Origin: Caulobacteraceae bacterium
GTDB lineage: Bacteria; Pseudomonadota; Alphaproteobacteria; Caulobacterales; Caulobacteraceae
DNA: 8,352 nucleotides
Assembly (NCBI GenBank): GCA_947479185.1
Contig: CANJYY010000095.1
Location: 1 to 8,352, forward strand
Reading direction: 5' to 3'
In this document: piece after piece, positions 5,361-8,352 of the stretch
Layout: every line of letters starts with the position of its first letter
Position numbering within the stretch: the stretch's first letter is position 1
Translations under genes and position numbers: made by a program
The notes under the pieces: generated by a model
Databases searched by the model: none
What the model was told of the DNA's origin: nothing
Seen by the model: only the letters and a program-made list of their open reading frames with translations

Positions 5361-8352
5361 TCCCGGCTGCGGACCAGGCGTGAGCGCACGGCCTCGCCGG
5401 GGCGGGGCTGCTGACCCTCCTCGCGCAGCGCGGCCAGCTTCGGCGTCAGGTCGGTGAACCGCTCGGCGACGATGTGGATCACCTGCCCTTCCCTGTCGCC
5501 GTCCTCGTCCCGCTGGATCCGGCCATGGATGACCAGGAAGGCGGACGTCATCACCAGCCGGCGGTTGGCGCTGAACACGTCCTTCCACACCACCGCGTTG
5601 GCCGGGCCCGACTCGTCCTCCATGGTGACGAAGACGATGCCCTTGGCCGTGCCGGGCCGCTGGCGGATCAGCACCAGCCCGCCGACCGAGACGCGCCGTC
5701 CGGTCTTCATCTTCGGCAGGTCGGCCGCCCGCACGCAGCCCATCTCGTCCAGCAGCGGCCGGAAGAAGGCGCAGGGGTGGGCCTTCAGCGACAGGCCGGC
5801 CGTGCGGTAGTCCTCGGCCACATGCTGCGGCAGGCTCATCACCGGCAGGGCGGCGGCGGCCTCGAACAGCGGCAGGCCCGACAGCAATGACCCGTCCCGG
5901 TCCGCCGCCGCCTCGGCCCCCTCGCCCTTGACCGCCCACAGCGCCGCTCGCCGGTCCATGCCCATCGAGCGGAAGGCGTCGGCCTCGGCGAGCAGCTCCA
6001 GCGACCGCCGCGACAGCCGCGCCATCCGGGCCAGGTCGGCCAGGGTGCGGGCGCCGGCGTCCCGCGCGGCGACCAGACGCTGGATCTCCGCGCCCTGCAG
6101 CCCCTTCACCTGCCGCATCCCCAGCCGCACCGCCTTCAGCCGCGCCTTTGGATCGGACGCCGGCTCCAGGGTGCAGTCCCAGTCGCTGTGCAGCACATCG
6201 ACCGCCCGCACCTCGACGCCGTGGTCGCGGGCATCCCGCACCAGCTGGGCCGGCTGGTAGAAGCCCATCGGCTGGGCGTTGAGGATCGCCGCGCAGAACA
6301 CGTCCGGATACCAGCACTTCATCCAGGCCGAGGCGTAGACCAGCAAGGCGAAGCTGATGGCGTGGCTCTCGGGGAAGCCGTAGTGGCCGAAGCCCTTGAT
6401 CTGCTCGAAGCAGCGGGCGGCGAAGTCGCCGTCGTAGCCGCGCCGGACCATGCCGCCGATGAACCGGTCCTCGTGGTCGGCGAGATTGCCGAGATTGCGG
6501 AAGGTGGCCATCGCCCGGCGCAGCAGGTTGGCCTCATCGTCGGTGAACTTGGCCGCCTCGATGGCCAGCCGCATGGCCTGCTCCTGGAACAGCGGCACGC
6601 CGAAGGTCTTCTCCAGCACCGCCTTGAGCTCGTCCGGCGGGCCGAACTCGGGCGCCGGCGCGGGATAGGTCACCGGCTCCAGACCGCTGCGCCGCTTGAG
6701 ATAGGGGTGGACCATGTCGCCCTGGATCGGCCCCGGCCGGACGATCGCCACCTGGATGACCAGGTCATAGAACCGCCGTGGCTTGAGCCTCGGCAGCATC
6801 GACATCTGCGCCCGGCTCTCGACCTGAAAGGTCCCCACCGAGTCGGCCCGGCAGAGCATGTCGTAGACCTTCGGGCACTCCTGCGGGATGTGGGCGATGT
6901 CGCTGAACGGCCCGCCGTATTCGCGTTGCAGCGTCTCGCCGTGATGCAGGTTGAGCAGGTCGAAACCGCGCTTGAGGCAGGCCAGCATGCCCAGCGCCAG
7001 GATATCGACCTTCATCAGCTCCAGGGCGTCGATGTCGTCCTTGTCCCACTGAATGAAGGTGCGGTCCTTCATCGCCGCGTTGCCGATTGGCACCGTCTCG
7101 TCCAGCCGTCGTTTGGTCAGGACGAAGCCGCCGACGTGCTGCGACAGGTGGCGCGGAAAGGTCAGCAGCTCGGCGGCCAGGGTGGTGGCGCGGTGGATCC
7201 CGGGATTGTCCGGATCGAGCCCCACCTGGCGGATATGGTCCTCGGCAATGCCGTCGCCCCAGCTGCCCCAGACCGTGCCGGCGAGGGCGGCGGTGATGTC
7301 CTCGGTCAGGCCCAGGGCCTTGCCGACGTCGCGGATCGCGCTGCGGGGACGATAATGGATCACCGTGGCGCAGATGGCCGCCTTGTGCCGGCCGTAGCGC
7401 CTGTAGATGTACTGCATCACCTCCTCGCGCCGCTCGTGCTCGAAGTCGACGTCGATGTCCGGCGGATCGCCCCGCTCCTTGGACAGGAAGCGGGCGAACA
7501 GCAGGTCCTGGTCCTTCTTGGTCGGGTCGACGGCCGTCACCCCGAGGCAGAAGCAGACCACCGAATTGGCCGCCGAGCCGCGCCCCTGGCAGAGGATCGG
7601 CTCGGGCAGGGCGCGGGCCCACTGGACGATGTCGTGCACGGTGAGGAAGTAGTTGGGGTACTTCAGCTCGCCGATCAGCTTCAGCTCCTTGTGCAGCAGG
7701 GCCGTGACCTTGTCCGGCACGCCGTCCGGATAGCGCCAGCGGGCGCCGCTCCAGGCCAGATCGGTCAGATGCTCCATGGCCGTCTTCCCGGCCGGCACGG
7801 GCTCGTCGGGATACTCCTCGCGCAGCTCGCCCAGGTCGAAGCCGATGCGGTCGGCGATCTCGCCCGTGCGTTCCACCGCCCCCGGCCAGCGGGCGAACAG
7901 CCGGGCCATCTCGGCCGGCGACTTCACATGCCGCTCGGCGTTGGCCTCCAGCCGGTAGCCGGCCTGCTCGAGGGTGCAGCCCTCGCGGATGCAGCTCAGC
8001 ACGTCCTGCAACGGCCGCCGCTCGGCGGCGTGGTAGAGCACATCCCCGGTGGCGACCATCGGCGCGCCGATCCGCTCGGCCAGCCCGGCCAGACGGTGTA
8101 GCCGCTTGGCGTCCTGCGCCCCGAACAGCCGCGACGCGGCCAGCCAGACCCGCCCCTTCAGCGCCACCGCCAGACCGGCGGCGCGGGTCTCGAACGTCGC
8201 GTCGAGCCGCTCCGGCGGGACGATCAGGCACAGCTGGCCCTCGGCCTGGTCGAGGAAATCGTCGCGCAGCAGGTGGCACTCGCCCTTCTCCGCCCCGCTC
8301 TGGCCGATGGTCAGCAGCCGGGTCAGCCGGGCGTAGGCCTCGCGGTCGGACG
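5351..8352 (-). CDS. dnaE2: Error-prone DNA polymerase DnaE2/ImuC (N-terminus cut by window edge)
   Basis: DnaE2 (ImuC) is a class C polymerase that, with ImuA and ImuB, carries out SOS-induced mutagenic translesion synthesis. The frame stays open to the right edge: 999 residues are visible, starting [16 protein letters not shown]. Full-length proteins are about 1,080-1,100 residues, so about 80-100, including the start of the PHP domain, lie outside. A GTG at 8167 is in frame but is internal, because conserved sequence such as AEKGECHLL continues before it. In visible-fragment numbering, the PHP domain ends near VATGDVLYH (99-107). PDIDVDF at 297-303 and MKVDIL at 446-451 (Asp 449) supply the three catalytic aspartates of the class C palm. 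LFQEQAM is near 587-593 and [11 protein letters not shown] near 662-672. A helix-hairpin-helix region (about 745-790) and an OB fold (about 885-925) follow. The C-terminus, SRDFH, is typical of DnaE2 and not of DnaE1. Expression is probably controlled by LexA upstream of imuA, outside the window. Confidence 0.96.
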   Translation of the reverse strand, partial: SDREAYARLTRLLTIGQSGAEKGECHLLRDDFLDQAEGQLCLIVPPERLDATFETRAAGLAVALKGRVWLAASRLFGAQDAKRLHRLAGLAERIGAPMVATGDVLYHAAERRPLQDVLSCIREGCTLEQAGYRLEANAERHVKSPAEMARLFARWPGAVERTGEIADRIGFDLGELREEYPDEPVPAGKTAMEHLTDLAWSGARWRYPDGVPDKVTALLHKELKLIGELKYPNYFLTVHDIVQWARALPEPILCQGRGSAANSVVCFCLGVTAVDPTKKDQDLLFARFLSKERGDPPDIDVDFEHERREEVMQYIYRRYGRHKAAICATVIHYRPRSAIRDVGKALGLTEDITAALAGTVWGSWGDGIAEDHIRQVGLDPDNPGIHRATTLAAELLTFPRHLSQHVGGFVLTKRRLDETVPIGNAAMKDRTFIQWDKDDIDALELMKVDILALGMLACLKRGFDLLNLHHGETLQREYGGPFSDIAHIPQECPKVYDMLCRADSVGTFQVESRAQMSMLPRLKPRRFYDLVIQVAIVRPGPIQGDMVHPYLKRRSGLEPVTYPAPAPEFGPPDELKAVLEKTFGVPLFQEQAMRLAIEAAKFTDDEANLLRRAMATFRNLGNLADHEDRFIGGMVRRGYDGDFAARCFEQIKGFGHYGFPESHAISFALLVYASAWMKCWYPDVFCAAILNAQPMGFYQPAQLVRDARDHGVEVRAVDVLHSDWDCTLEPASDPKARLKAVRLGMRQVKGLQGAEIQRLVAARDAGARTLADLARMARLSRRSLELLAEADAFRSMGMDRRAALWAVKGEGAEAAADRDGSLLSGLPLFEAAAALPVMSLPQHVAEDYRTAGLSLKAHPCAFFRPLLDEMGCVRAADLPKMKTGRRVSVGGLVLIRQRPGTAKGIVFVTMEDESGPANAVVWKDVFSANRRLVMTSAFLVIHGRIQRDEDGDREGQVIHIVAERFTDLTPKLAALREEGQQPRPGEAVRSRLVRSRDFH

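Noticed and set aside
5229..6317. A 362-codon minus strand frame overlapping dnaE2 and the kinase end
   Set aside because: It is the -1/+1 frame shadow of dnaE2, with Gly/Arg/Ala/Pro-dominated translation, and it conflicts with the correct dnaE2 frame that carries the OB fold and SRDFH end.
6188..8101. A 637-codon + strand open frame opposite dnaE2
   Set aside because: It is antisense to a gene with unmistakable polymerase motifs. Its composition (His, Asp, Arg, Gly and Leu rich, no family motifs) is what GC-rich coding DNA gives in the mirrored codon frame.
8165..8167. GTG at 8167 as the start of dnaE2
   Set aside because: The frame stays open to the right edge, and the 61 residues before it match DnaE2 PHP-domain sequence, so the GTG encodes an internal Val.

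Overview
The window is GC-rich (by eye about two-thirds G+C) bacterial chromosome with dense, ordinary-looking coding. The gene set, the tRNA-Trp/secE/nusG order, an imuAB-type DnaE2 polymerase, and a promoter matching the Caulobacter housekeeping consensus (TTGaCgS, 10-14 nt, GCtANAWC) all suggest an alphaproteobacterium, most likely Caulobacteraceae (Caulobacter, Phenylobacterium or Brevundimonas). The taxonomic call is an inference from gene content and style, not from a search.

Layout, left to right. Positions 1-1122 hold a leftward housekeeping transcription unit: a housekeeping promoter (1094-1122), tRNA-Trp(CCA) with encoded CCA (954-1029), a short leader with two hairpins, secE (582-893), and nusG, which runs off the left edge. 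This unit makes the tryptophan tRNA, a translocon subunit and a transcription elongation factor; in most bacteria rplK-rplA would follow just outside the window. Diverging from it, on the + strand, is a 53-codon ORF (1175-1336) with a strong ribosome binding site. It encodes a small, charged, probably disordered protein that I do not recognise.

Positions 1445-3464 hold a + strand pair: fpr, a ferredoxin/flavodoxin-NADP+ reductase, and moeA, the molybdenum insertase of molybdenum cofactor synthesis. moeA starts 47 nt inside the end of fpr, behind its own Shine-Dalgarno sequence. After a 73-nt gap come a six-transmembrane hybrid histidine kinase with a C-terminal receiver domain (3538-5343) and, converging on it after only 7 nt, dnaE2/imuC (5351-8352, minus strand). 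dnaE2 is the error-prone DNA polymerase of the SOS mutasome and is cut at its N-terminus by the right edge. Its usual partners imuA and imuB should lie beyond that edge.

No mobile element, CRISPR array or clearly novel multi-gene system is visible. The most interesting leftovers are the 53-aa ORF, the hairpin that sits where the secE ribosome binding site should be, the unrecognised membrane sensor domain of the kinase, and the inverted repeat in front of that kinase. Every gap without a gene is shorter than 150 nt.
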